From NCBI GenBank assembly GCA_947388185.1, contig CANDQP010000022.1:1-35563 (forward strand): a DNA stretch of 35,563 nt. The letters are read 5' to 3'. Shown here piece by piece: positions 1-8,441 of the stretch (position 1 is its first letter; each line of letters starts with the position of its first letter). The notes under the pieces were generated by a model. That model made no database searches. It was not told where the DNA came from and was given only the letters and a program-made list of their open reading frames with translations. The stretch comes from an uncultured Dorea sp. GTDB taxonomy: Bacteria > Bacillota > Clostridia > Lachnospirales > Lachnospiraceae. The position numbers and the translations under genes are program-made.

Positions 1-804
1 TTTATTGTTGAAGGAGAGGTTAGAGAGCCTCAGATTATTTGCAACTTATGTAAGATTCATTTCAAACATTCCAATTTTAAAATTCTTACACTGCCAGCAG
101 GGCAGAACATATATATGATCTGGCAGACATTGAAAGCAGACGATTTTGAAACAGATATTATAGAGATATTGAGAGAAAAATGCCCGGAACTTGAAAGTCA
201 TTTGAGAGGATTGACACGAGATGACTTTTCGGAAGTATATTTATTTTTTGATTATGATGGACATCAGAATAATTTATCGTTTGAAAATAGTGAAACAGAT
301 GTAATCAATGAGATGCTGTCGAATTTTGATAATGAGACAGAAAATGGCAAACTATATATTAGCTATCCAATGGTTGAGGCATTGAGAGATTTTACCCCTG
401 GGATTTGTGGTCATGGGGAAGAATGTTATTGTCAGTTAAATGAATTTGATAATTATAAAAGAAGATCTGTACAAAAGAGCAAGTATAGGGATTTTAGAAA
501 ATATGATTTTGAAGTATGGCGTGAGATTTTAAATGTGTTTGTAATGCGGATATCGTGTCTGTTAGGTGAGGAAGAAATTATAAAACATGATACATATAAG
601 GATTTGGTGAGTCCGGCTTATATCTATAATCTACAGCAAGATTATATAGTTGAAGGAAAGATATTTATCCTCAGTGCATTTCCAGAATTTTTGTTTGATT
701 ATTTCCCGAACAGCTTTTGGAATTCTTGCATAAAATGTTCAAAGAAGTTTGCGAAAAATTGTTCTATTTCCGGCAGATTTGGGGAAAATAACATTGAAAT
801 GTAA
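1..804 (+). CDS. TOPRIM/RloB-like hypothetical protein, 5' end truncated by window edge
   Basis: Frame 1 is open from base 1 (FIVEGEVREPQIICNLCKIHF...), upstream of the listed ATG at 115. 'FIVEGEVREP' followed later by 'VYLFFDYDGHQ' resembles the Glu motif and DxD motif of TOPRIM domains. Confidence 0.55.
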   Translation, partial: FIVEGEVREPQIICNLCKIHFKHSNFKILTLPAGQNIYMIWQTLKADDFETDIIEILREKCPELESHLRGLTRDDFSEVYLFFDYDGHQNNLSFENSETDVINEMLSNFDNETENGKLYISYPMVEALRDFTPGICGHGEECYCQLNEFDNYKRRSVQKSKYRDFRKYDFEVWREILNVFVMRISCLLGEEEIIKHDTYKDLVSPAYIYNLQQDYIVEGKIFILSAFPEFLFDYFPNSFWNSCIKCSKKFAKNCSISGRFGENNIEM

Positions 805-826
805 TCATAGCTGAAAGGAGCAGGCA

Positions 827-2914
827 ATGTCAAACAGATTAAAATCCGAAAAGTCCCCCTATCTATTACAGCACAAAGACAATCCGGTCAACTGGTACCC
901 CTGGTGTGAGGAAGCATTCCACAGAGCGAAGGAAGAGGACAAGCCGATCTTCCTGAGTATCGGGTATTCCACCTGTCACTGGTGTCATGTGATGGCGCAC
1001 GAATCCTTCGAGGATGAGACGGCAGCACAGATCTTGAATCAGGGATATATATGTATCAAAGTAGACCGGGAGGAACGGCCGGATATTGATGCAGTATATA
1101 TGTCGGTATGTCAGGCTGTTACAGGTTCCGGCGGCTGGCCGCTCACGATCGTCATGACGCCGGAGCAGAAGCCCTTTTTCGCCGGGACATATTTCCCCAA
1201 AGAACGGTATTACGGGCGCCCCGGGCTTGTGGATATCCTGAGAGAGCTGCTGAGCCTGTGGAAGGATCGGCGGGAAGAACTGGTTCGGGCGGGAGAGGAG
1301 ATCACGGCGGCAATCAACAGAACAGGGAGCGCCGCTAATCCAGGAGACAGCAGAATTTCCCGCAAGGATAATGCAATTCTAAAGAAAGCGTATCAGATCT
1401 TTGCACAGCAGTTTGATCCGGTCTGGGGAGGCTTCGGCAGCGCGCCGAAGTTTCCGGCGCCTCACAATCTTCTCTTCCTGATGCGGTACGCGGAGGAAGA
1501 AGAGGGGTGTAGGGCAGACAGGGAAGGATCAGAAGCGCTCCGTATGGCAGAGAAGACGCTGGATGCAATGGCGGAGGGCGGAATCCATGACCATATCGGC
1601 GGTGGCTTCTCACGGTATTCTACAGACGAGAGGTGGCTTGTGCCTCATTTTGAGAAAATGCTGTATGACAATGCGCTGTTGATACTGGCGTATCTGGAAA
1701 TCTACCGTCTCACCGGGAAGGAGAAATACGCGGACACAGTAAGGCATACGGCGGATTATATCCTCCGGGAGCTGACAGATGTGAGGGGAGGCTTCTACTG
1801 CGGTCAGGATGCGGACAGTGACGGTGTGGAAGGAAAATACTATGTATTTACGCCGGAAGAGGCAGAGTCTGTGCTTGGCAAGGATGATGGACAGGCATTC
1901 TGCCGTCTATATGGAATCACAGAAGAGGGGAACTTTGAAGGGAAGAGCATCCCCAACCGGATCGGGCAGGCAGAGAGTGAGAGGGAGCGAGAGCGAGAGA
2001 CAAGGCTGGCGGGCTGCAAGGAGGGTACGGAGAAGAACGGATTGGTACTGTCAGCCTGGATACAAGCCATGTATGAGTACCGGCTTAGAAGGACGAAGCT
2101 TCATAAAGACGATAAGATCCTGCTCTCCTGGAATGCCTGGACGATCCTTGCATTTGCACGGGCAGGCGCGGTGCTTAAGGAGGACGGTTATCTGGAGGCG
2201 GCGAAGAGAGCGCAGCGTTTTATCGAAACACATATGACCGGAGAGGACAACCGTCTCTATCTGCGTTACCGTGACGGGGAGATGGCTCACAAGGGGCAGT
2301 TGGAGGATTATGCGGTCTATACGCTTGCATTGCTGGAATTGTACGGCGCAACCTTCCAGAGAGAATATCTGGGAAATGCAATTCTCCGTGCACAGCAGAT
2401 GGCCGAATTCTTCGAGGACAGTGAGGCGGGCGGTTACTATATCAGCGCATCGGATGCCGGCCGGTTGATCGCCCGTCCCAAGGAAATATACGACGGGGCT
2501 ATTCCGTCCGGCAATTCGGCGGCGGCAATGGCGCTCCAACGCCTGGCGCTGCTGACGGGAGAGAACAGATGGCAGGAAGCGGCGGGAAGACAGCTTGGTT
2601 TCTGTGCCGGGGAGATACAGGAGTATCCGGCGGGATACAGTTATGCACTGCTTGCCATGGCCGATGCGGTCTATCCGCATAAGGAGCTGGTATGCGCGGT
2701 GAGCGGCAGGATGTCAGAGGGACTGAGGATGCAATTGGCGGAGCTGGCAGCAGGGGGAATGAGCATTCTGGTCAAGACAGAAGACAATAAAGAAGAGTTG
2801 GCAGAATGTGTGCCGTTTACCGCAGAATACCCGATACCGCAGGAAGGGGAAATGTATTATCTGTGTGAGGACGGCGCATGCAGGGCCCCGGTGAAGACCC
2901 TGCAGCAGTTATGA
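827..2914 (+). CDS. yyaL: Thioredoxin domain-containing protein (DUF255 / YyaL / SSP411 family)
   Basis: N-terminus [24 protein letters not shown]...[16 protein letters not shown] is characteristic; AAGGAG-type RBS just upstream. Confidence 0.95.
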   Translation: MSNRLKSEKSPYLLQHKDNPVNWYPWCEEAFHRAKEEDKPIFLSIGYSTCHWCHVMAHESFEDETAAQILNQGYICIKVDREERPDIDAVYMSVCQAVTGSGGWPLTIVMTPEQKPFFAGTYFPKERYYGRPGLVDILRELLSLWKDRREELVRAGEEITAAINRTGSAANPGDSRISRKDNAILKKAYQIFAQQFDPVWGGFGSAPKFPAPHNLLFLMRYAEEEEGCRADREGSEALRMAEKTLDAMAEGGIHDHIGGGFSRYSTDERWLVPHFEKMLYDNALLILAYLEIYRLTGKEKYADTVRHTADYILRELTDVRGGFYCGQDADSDGVEGKYYVFTPEEAESVLGKDDGQAFCRLYGITEEGNFEGKSIPNRIGQAESERERERETRLAGCKEGTEKNGLVLSAWIQAMYEYRLRRTKLHKDDKILLSWNAWTILAFARAGAVLKEDGYLEAAKRAQRFIETHMTGEDNRLYLRYRDGEMAHKGQLEDYAVYTLALLELYGATFQREYLGNAILRAQQMAEFFEDSEAGGYYISASDAGRLIARPKEIYDGAIPSGNSAAAMALQRLALLTGENRWQEAAGRQLGFCAGEIQEYPAGYSYALLAMADAVYPHKELVCAVSGRMSEGLRMQLAELAAGGMSILVKTEDNKEELAECVPFTAEYPIPQEGEMYYLCEDGACRAPVKTLQQL

Positions 2915-2929
2915 CTTGGCCTATAATAT

Positions 2930-4180
2930 TTATATTCTAAAGTTGAAATCTGCATAAGCAGAGGATCCATGTTCATGGACATCCAGTCCGTCAACTTCCT
3001 CTTCCCTTGTAACGCGAAGCCCGATCGTCTTATTGATGACCGTGAATACGATGACAGCCATTACCAGCACGTAGGCAGCAGCTGCGCCGACTCCGATCAA
3101 CTGAGTGACAAGGCTGCAGCCGTCTCCGAATACACCGGTCATGATCGTACCTGCGGCGCCGCAGACACCGTGAACACTGATCGCACCGACAGGATCGTCG
3201 ATCTTGACAACCTGGTCGAAGAATTCAACGGAGAATACCACTAAGATACCTGCAACAGCGCCGATCATGATGGCTTCCCATTCATTTACCACATCACATC
3301 CGGCGGTGACCGCAACGAGCCCTGCGAGAGATCCGTTAAATGTCATGGATACATCCGGCTTGCCGTAACGAATCCAGGTGACGATCATGGCCAGAAGTGT
3401 AGCGGCAGCGGCGGCAAGATTGGTTGTCATGGCAATGTGCCCAAGGCCGGTAGCAGCGGCGGTAGTAGAACCGCAGTTGAAACCGAACCAGCAGAACCAC
3501 AGGATAAATACGCCAAGCGCAGCAATCGGAAGGTTGTGTCCGGGGATGGCTCTTGCCTTGCCGTCTTTGCCGTATTTCCCGATACGAGGTCCAAGGATCT
3601 TCGCGCCGACCAGAGCGCAGAGACCGCCGACCATATGTACTGCTGTGGAACCTGCGAAATCATGGAAACCAAGTTCGGACAGGAAGCCTCCGCCCCAGAT
3701 CCAGTGTCCGGATACCGGGTAAATGAAGATACTGATCGCCGCGCTGTAGGCGAGATAGGCGATGAATTTCGTCCGCTCCGCCATAGAGCCTGACACGATG
3801 GTCGCCGCGGTTGCACAGAATACGGTGTGGAAGATCATGAAGACTCCGATCGGAAGTCCGTTAAACATCCCGTCCGCGTCCGCCAGTGAAGAAGGACGGA
3901 AGAATCCTTCGATGCCGATGATCCCGTTCCAGTCTGTTCCGTGCATGACAGCGAAGCCAAATACGAAGAAGAACAGGCTCCCAAGAACGAAGTCCATCAT
4001 GTTCTTCATCAGGATATTACCCGTGTTCTTGGCCCGGGTGAATCCCGCTTCACACATTGCGAATCCTGCCTGCATAAAATATACGAGAAATGCGCCGATC
4101 ATGGTCCACATGATATTCATTAGCAGCCCGGCTGCTTCGGCGGTATCCATACCGTTTGTGATCAAAGTTGTCAAATCCAT
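2930..4180 (-). CDS. amtB: Ammonium transporter (Amt family)
   Basis: Multi-TM protein with FMQAGFAMCEAGF, GHWIWGGGFL, DFAGSTAVHMVGG, HGVCGAAGTI. Start trimmed to MDLTTLITNG, which follows a GGGAGGAATTAAC RBS. Confidence 0.94.
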   Translation of the reverse strand: MDLTTLITNGMDTAEAAGLLMNIMWTMIGAFLVYFMQAGFAMCEAGFTRAKNTGNILMKNMMDFVLGSLFFFVFGFAVMHGTDWNGIIGIEGFFRPSSLADADGMFNGLPIGVFMIFHTVFCATAATIVSGSMAERTKFIAYLAYSAAISIFIYPVSGHWIWGGGFLSELGFHDFAGSTAVHMVGGLCALVGAKILGPRIGKYGKDGKARAIPGHNLPIAALGVFILWFCWFGFNCGSTTAAATGLGHIAMTTNLAAAAATLLAMIVTWIRYGKPDVSMTFNGSLAGLVAVTAGCDVVNEWEAIMIGAVAGILVVFSVEFFDQVVKIDDPVGAISVHGVCGAAGTIMTGVFGDGCSLVTQLIGVGAAAAYVLVMAVIVFTVINKTIGLRVTREEEVDGLDVHEHGSSAYADFNFRI

Positions 4181-4273
4181 GTTAATTCCTCCCAAATAAA
4201 AGGAGATAATGACGGCTGTTGTTCCCGTAATTATCTCCATTGATAAGTATGTTGAATATGTTCAGTTATGTTC

Positions 4274-4612
4274 TTACAGTGCATCGGATCCGCGTTCGCC
4301 TGTTCGGATACGAACAGCATCCTCCACTTCATATACGAAGATCTTGCCGTCCCCGTACTTGCCGGTCCGGATCTCAGAGACGATCGTCTCGATCAGCTTC
4401 TCGGCGACCTCCGGTTCGATGACAGTCTCTACCTTAACCTTTGGCAGAAGATTGACATTATATTCCGCACCGCGGTATACTTTTTTATGGCCTTTCTGGT
4501 TACCGTATCCCATGACATTGCTGATCATGAGGCCGGACACTTCACTCTCGTCGAGTATGGATTTTAAATCCTCCAGCTTCTCAGGCTGAATAATGATTTC
4601 CAGTTTTTTCAT
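4274..4612 (-). CDS. glnK: Nitrogen regulatory protein P-II (GlnK/GlnB)
   Basis: MKKLEIIIQPEKLEDLKSIL..., T-loop with KVYRGAEY, C-terminal GKYGDGKIFVYEVEDAVRIRTGERG. Start trimmed to the ATG after AGGAGGAAGGCAA. Confidence 0.95.
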   Translation of the reverse strand: MKKLEIIIQPEKLEDLKSILDESEVSGLMISNVMGYGNQKGHKKVYRGAEYNVNLLPKVKVETVIEPEVAEKLIETIVSEIRTGKYGDGKIFVYEVEDAVRIRTGERGSDAL

Positions 4613-4646
4613 TTGCCTTCCTCCTGTAATCAATAATACACAAAAG

Positions 4647-4678
4647 AAGAGCGCTTTCTCCGTAAAGAAAACGCCCTT
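4647..4678 (-). promoter_or_regulatory. 5'-leader hairpin upstream of glnK
   Basis: Minus strand AAGGGCGTTTTCTT-TACG-GAGAAAGCGCTCTT forms a long stem (including G.U pairs) with a UACG tetraloop between the promoter and the glnK RBS. Confidence 0.65.
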
Positions 4679-4694
4679 GTTTTTGATGGTATTC

Positions 4695-4722
4695 ATTATA
4701 CACGTATGAGACGATTTGTAAA
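4695..4722 (-). promoter_or_regulatory. Predicted sigma-A promoter for glnK-amtB
   Basis: Minus strand TTTACA - 16 bp - TATAAT. Confidence 0.7.
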
Positions 4723-4813
4723 TAGTATTTTAACAAAAAAATCATATTTTATGAAATGTGTACACAAATCCGATGGAATCTGATGAAAATTCGGCGGTTT
4801 TTGAATATAGAGT

Positions 4814-5293
4814 TTAACGAATATCAGGATCCCACGCTGCAATCTCGCCGCACGCGATCATTTCACCTGCGTCGCCGGACGGCTGAGTATGGAAATCATC
4901 CGCCCTTTCATGGATAATGACCGTATGTCCAACGATGTCTTCCGGATAAAAGCGATCCGTATAAACAGCCGACCAGGCGTTCCCGGAATTCGCCAGTAAC
5001 GGCGGAAGGTCGCCGGCGTGGGCCGGGTGTACAGTATTCTTCGGGTTATAATGGCCGCCGGCAGAAGAGAATTCTCCCTGTGCATTCTCTGTACATGCAT
5101 CGCCGGCATGAATGTGGAATCCATGGAAGCCATAGCTGTTCTCTGCGGCTTCTGCCGGAAGCCCCCGGACGGATGCCACTGCCACTGTTCCTCCATATGT
5201 ATCGTAAAAATCGACTCTTCCTTCGATATCCGGATGGTTCTGGTTCCCTTTGATTATTGCATAAGCAGAAGGATTCACTTTGATATCTATCAT
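4814..5293 (-). CDS. sodC: Superoxide dismutase family protein (Cu/Zn type)
   Basis: GFHGFHIHAGDAC, AGGHYNP, HPAHAGDLPPL, HTVIIHERADDFHTQPSGDAGEMIACG match Cu/Zn SOD ligand and Cys motifs. No obvious signal peptide. Confidence 0.88.
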   Translation of the reverse strand: MIDIKVNPSAYAIIKGNQNHPDIEGRVDFYDTYGGTVAVASVRGLPAEAAENSYGFHGFHIHAGDACTENAQGEFSSAGGHYNPKNTVHPAHAGDLPPLLANSGNAWSAVYTDRFYPEDIVGHTVIIHERADDFHTQPSGDAGEMIACGEIAAWDPDIR

Positions 5294-5475
5294 GTCTGAT
5301 CACACTCCCTTGCATCATCATATGCATGGAAGAGAGGAGTTATGAGCCTGTGGAGGAATATTCATGCAGTGATAATTATAAATGGCAGAATGTCATCTGA
5401 ACGTATCCATGTGTAATAGAGTGAAATTGCTATCACTATAGATGTTATTCCAAAGATTATGAGAGTGCAAAAAGA

Positions 5476-6591
5476 TTAAAGGGCTTTCTTTTCATACAAG
5501 TTAAAAAATTCCAAAGCCTGTTGTAAGGTAATATCTAACTTAGTCTGTAAGCGCAGTAAAATATCCCTTTTGGACATGGAGAATTCAAAACCGGTATCAA
5601 TAATTTCTTGTGCTCTGCCTTCAATTTTGCCCTCGGTTCTACCTTCAATCTTGCCCTCGGTTCTACCTTCAATCTTGCCCTCGGTTCTACCTTCAATCCA
5701 GCCTTCTGTCCTGATTTCATCAAATAAAGTACACATTGCAGAATCCCCTTTCTTGAAAGAATTATAATTAATTTTGGTATCAGTAGCACCTGCGATTGCC
5801 ATAATAACGGATTTATCAGTCTGATGCTCATTACTGTATAGAATGGCTTCTTGTCTGGCTTCCTTGAGGGATAAATTCTTATTAAGAATGATTCCCATGA
5901 GGTGAAAGAAATCTATGTTGTCAGAGTTGTGAAAAACCAAATCAGGATTGCGGGCTTCAATCAGCAGAATCTTGTAGTCATTCACATATTTCTTAAATTC
6001 GTATGGAATATTCAACATCTCGTGAAGAGACCGTGCACCGTCCCAAGGTTCCTCGCCATAATAGATAACAATGGTTATAACCGGAGAGAATTTATCAGTA
6101 CGCTTCATTCTGGAAAGAAATTCATTTGGATCCAGTTTAGTGGGAGTATCGGCAGGCAGCACTTCATTAGAGATGTTGTCTGGTGTATTAATATGGTCAG
6201 CCTGCTTTGCTGAACCTTTGGCTCTGTATTTAGAAGCATTAATGTCGTATTGCCGCTTATAAGAGCTGTAGTCATATCCCATAACGCGCAAGGGCGTAGC
6301 ATAATGGATATGGGATTGATTTTCGATGCCAAGTATTGTAAATTCCAGATCAAGTACAGAAGAATTTTTCCGGATTTTGAGAAGGTCTCTGGCACCATTA
6401 TAGGATTCAGAATGATTGTTATGCTCCAAGATAAAAGAAGCTTCGGTGTCTTGCTCTTCCAACTCATCGGGTTTGATGATCTGTCTGCCGTGAAAAAGAG
6501 AGGCGTTGAAGAGATCAGCAAATCGATTGTTATTGCGCCAGAAATCTTTTAAAGGGATATCGGCATTATGGTTATGATTATTTTTAGACAT
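5476..6591 (-). CDS. Rpn-family (PD-(D/E)XK nuclease/putative transposase) protein, copy A
   Basis: Rpn-like protein with VITIVIYYGEEPWDG and the C-terminal GRTEGKIE repeat tail typical of this family. Confidence 0.75.
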   Translation of the reverse strand: MSKNNHNHNADIPLKDFWRNNNRFADLFNASLFHGRQIIKPDELEEQDTEASFILEHNNHSESYNGARDLLKIRKNSSVLDLEFTILGIENQSHIHYATPLRVMGYDYSSYKRQYDINASKYRAKGSAKQADHINTPDNISNEVLPADTPTKLDPNEFLSRMKRTDKFSPVITIVIYYGEEPWDGARSLHEMLNIPYEFKKYVNDYKILLIEARNPDLVFHNSDNIDFFHLMGIILNKNLSLKEARQEAILYSNEHQTDKSVIMAIAGATDTKINYNSFKKGDSAMCTLFDEIRTEGWIEGRTEGKIEGRTEGKIEGRTEGKIEGRAQEIIDTGFEFSMSKRDILLRLQTKLDITLQQALEFFNLYEKKAL

Positions 6592-6816
6592 AAAATTTCT
6601 TCTTTCTTTACTATACTATTTGGAGATATGAATTTCAATATAATTGCAGAAAATAATTTGAATGTAAAATTCAATAAATCGTGGTAAAATATTTTGAATA
6701 TGAAATATGTGACACAATATTTATGTGATGATTAATTGTAAATGACAGAATGTCATCTATGTGATGGATATAGCTTAACAAATATTAGAGGCATATGCAA
6801 TAGGGGCATTCTTAAA
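5489..6816. repeat. Direct repeat copy A (1328 bp)
   Basis: Aligns at a fixed offset of 1522 bp with 7011..8338. Mismatches seen only near the two ends; the encoded proteins are identical up to the C-terminal residues. Confidence 0.95.
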
Positions 6817-7010
6817 CGCATAAAGAAACGGATTTCCGTGATTGAAGAGCAGGGAAAAAGTAGAATGAAAAAGGAATGGTGTGCTATGCATGGCATTAAC
6901 CGCACGTCTTTCTTTCGGTGGCAGAAACGGGTCAGGGAGTACCTACTCGATCACTGTGAGACCCAACCCTCACAGTGCCCATCATCTATCCCATCTAATA
7001 ATGAAGTGGG
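6817..7010 (+). pseudogene. IS66-type TnpA-like fragment between the two repeats
   Basis: The unique spacer encodes RISVIEEQGKSRMKKEWCAMHGINRTSFFRWQKRVREYLLDH, resembling the small HTH TnpA protein of IS66-type elements. Both ends are fused to repeat sequence. Confidence 0.55.
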
Positions 7011-8113
7011 TTTTCATACAAGTTAAAATATTCCAAAGCCTGTTGTAAGGTAATATCTAACTTAGTCTGTAAGCGCAGTAAAATATCCCTTTTGGACATG
7101 GAGAATTCAAAACCGGTATCAATAATTTCTTGTGCTCTGCCTTCAATTTTGCCCTCGGTTCTACCTTCAATCTTGCCCTCGGTTCTACCTTCAATCTTGC
7201 CCTCGGTTCTACCTTCAATCCAGCCTTCTGTCCTGATTTCATCAAATAAAGTACACATTGCAGAATCCCCTTTCTTGAAAGAATTATAATTAATTTTGGT
7301 ATCAGTAGCACCTGCGATTGCCATAATAACGGATTTATCAGTCTGATGCTCATTACTGTATAGAATGGCTTCTTGTCTGGCTTCCTTGAGGGATAAATTC
7401 TTATTAAGAATGATTCCCATGAGGTGAAAGAAATCTATGTTGTCAGAGTTGTGAAAAACCAAATCAGGATTGCGGGCTTCAATCAGCAGAATCTTGTAGT
7501 CATTCACATATTTCTTAAATTCGTATGGAATATTCAACATCTCGTGAAGAGACCGTGCACCGTCCCAAGGTTCCTCGCCATAATAGATAACAATGGTTAT
7601 AACCGGAGAGAATTTATCAGTACGCTTCATTCTGGAAAGAAATTCATTTGGATCCAGTTTAGTGGGAGTATCGGCAGGCAGCACTTCATTAGAGATGTTG
7701 TCTGGTGTATTAATATGGTCAGCCTGCTTTGCTGAACCTTTGGCTCTGTATTTAGAAGCATTAATGTCGTATTGCCGCTTATAAGAGCTGTAGTCATATC
7801 CCATAACGCGCAAGGGCGTAGCATAATGGATATGGGATTGATTTTCGATGCCAAGTATTGTAAATTCCAGATCAAGTACAGAAGAATTTTTCCGGATTTT
7901 GAGAAGGTCTCTGGCACCATTATAGGATTCAGAATGATTGTTATGCTCCAAGATAAAAGAAGCTTCGGTGTCTTGCTCTTCCAACTCATCGGGTTTGATG
8001 ATCTGTCTGCCGTGAAAAAGAGAGGCGTTGAAGAGATCAGCAAATCGATTGTTATTGCGCCAGAAATCTTTTAAAGGGATATCGGCATTATGGTTATGAT
8101 TATTTTTAGACAT
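6995..8113 (-). CDS. Rpn-family (PD-(D/E)XK nuclease/putative transposase) protein, copy B
   Basis: Same protein as copy A apart from the C-terminal end (LEYFNLYENPLHY versus LEFFNLYEKKAL). Confidence 0.75.
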   Translation of the reverse strand: MSKNNHNHNADIPLKDFWRNNNRFADLFNASLFHGRQIIKPDELEEQDTEASFILEHNNHSESYNGARDLLKIRKNSSVLDLEFTILGIENQSHIHYATPLRVMGYDYSSYKRQYDINASKYRAKGSAKQADHINTPDNISNEVLPADTPTKLDPNEFLSRMKRTDKFSPVITIVIYYGEEPWDGARSLHEMLNIPYEFKKYVNDYKILLIEARNPDLVFHNSDNIDFFHLMGIILNKNLSLKEARQEAILYSNEHQTDKSVIMAIAGATDTKINYNSFKKGDSAMCTLFDEIRTEGWIEGRTEGKIEGRTEGKIEGRTEGKIEGRAQEIIDTGFEFSMSKRDILLRLQTKLDITLQQALEYFNLYENPLHY

Positions 8114-8338
8114 AAAATTTCTTCTTTCTTTACTATACTATTTGGAGATATGAATTTCAATATAATTGCAGAAAATAATTTGAATGTAAAATTCAATAAA
8201 TCGTGGTAAAATATTTTGAATATGAAATATGTGACACAATATTTATGTGATGATTAATTGTAAATGACAGAATGTCATCTATGTGATGGATATAGCTTAA
8301 CAAATATTAGAGGCATATGCAATAGGGATATTCTTAAA
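7011..8338. repeat. Direct repeat copy B (1328 bp)
   Basis: See copy A. Confidence 0.95.
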
Positions 8339-8384
8339 TTAAACTTAAGGAAAGGAGAACAGTAACAGAGAGCGCTGCAGTTAA

Positions 8385-8417
8385 AAAGACTCCGGAAGAT
8401 TCACTTCCGAAGTCTTT
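8385..8417 (-). terminator. Rho-independent terminator of the surface protein gene
   Basis: Minus strand AAAGACTTCGGAAG-TGAAT-CTTCCGGAGTCTTTTT, 25 bp after the stop codon. Confidence 0.85.
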
Positions 8418-8441
8418 ATTATAGTTCTGTAAATACCTTAT

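Noticed and set aside
2051-2680. 209-aa minus-strand ORF
   Set aside because: Antisense to the well-supported yyaL gene, no recognisable domain.
5629-5705. Possible CRISPR-like short repeats
   Set aside because: Contiguous 24-bp tandem repeats without spacers, inside a coding frame. No CRISPR array or cas genes seen in the window.
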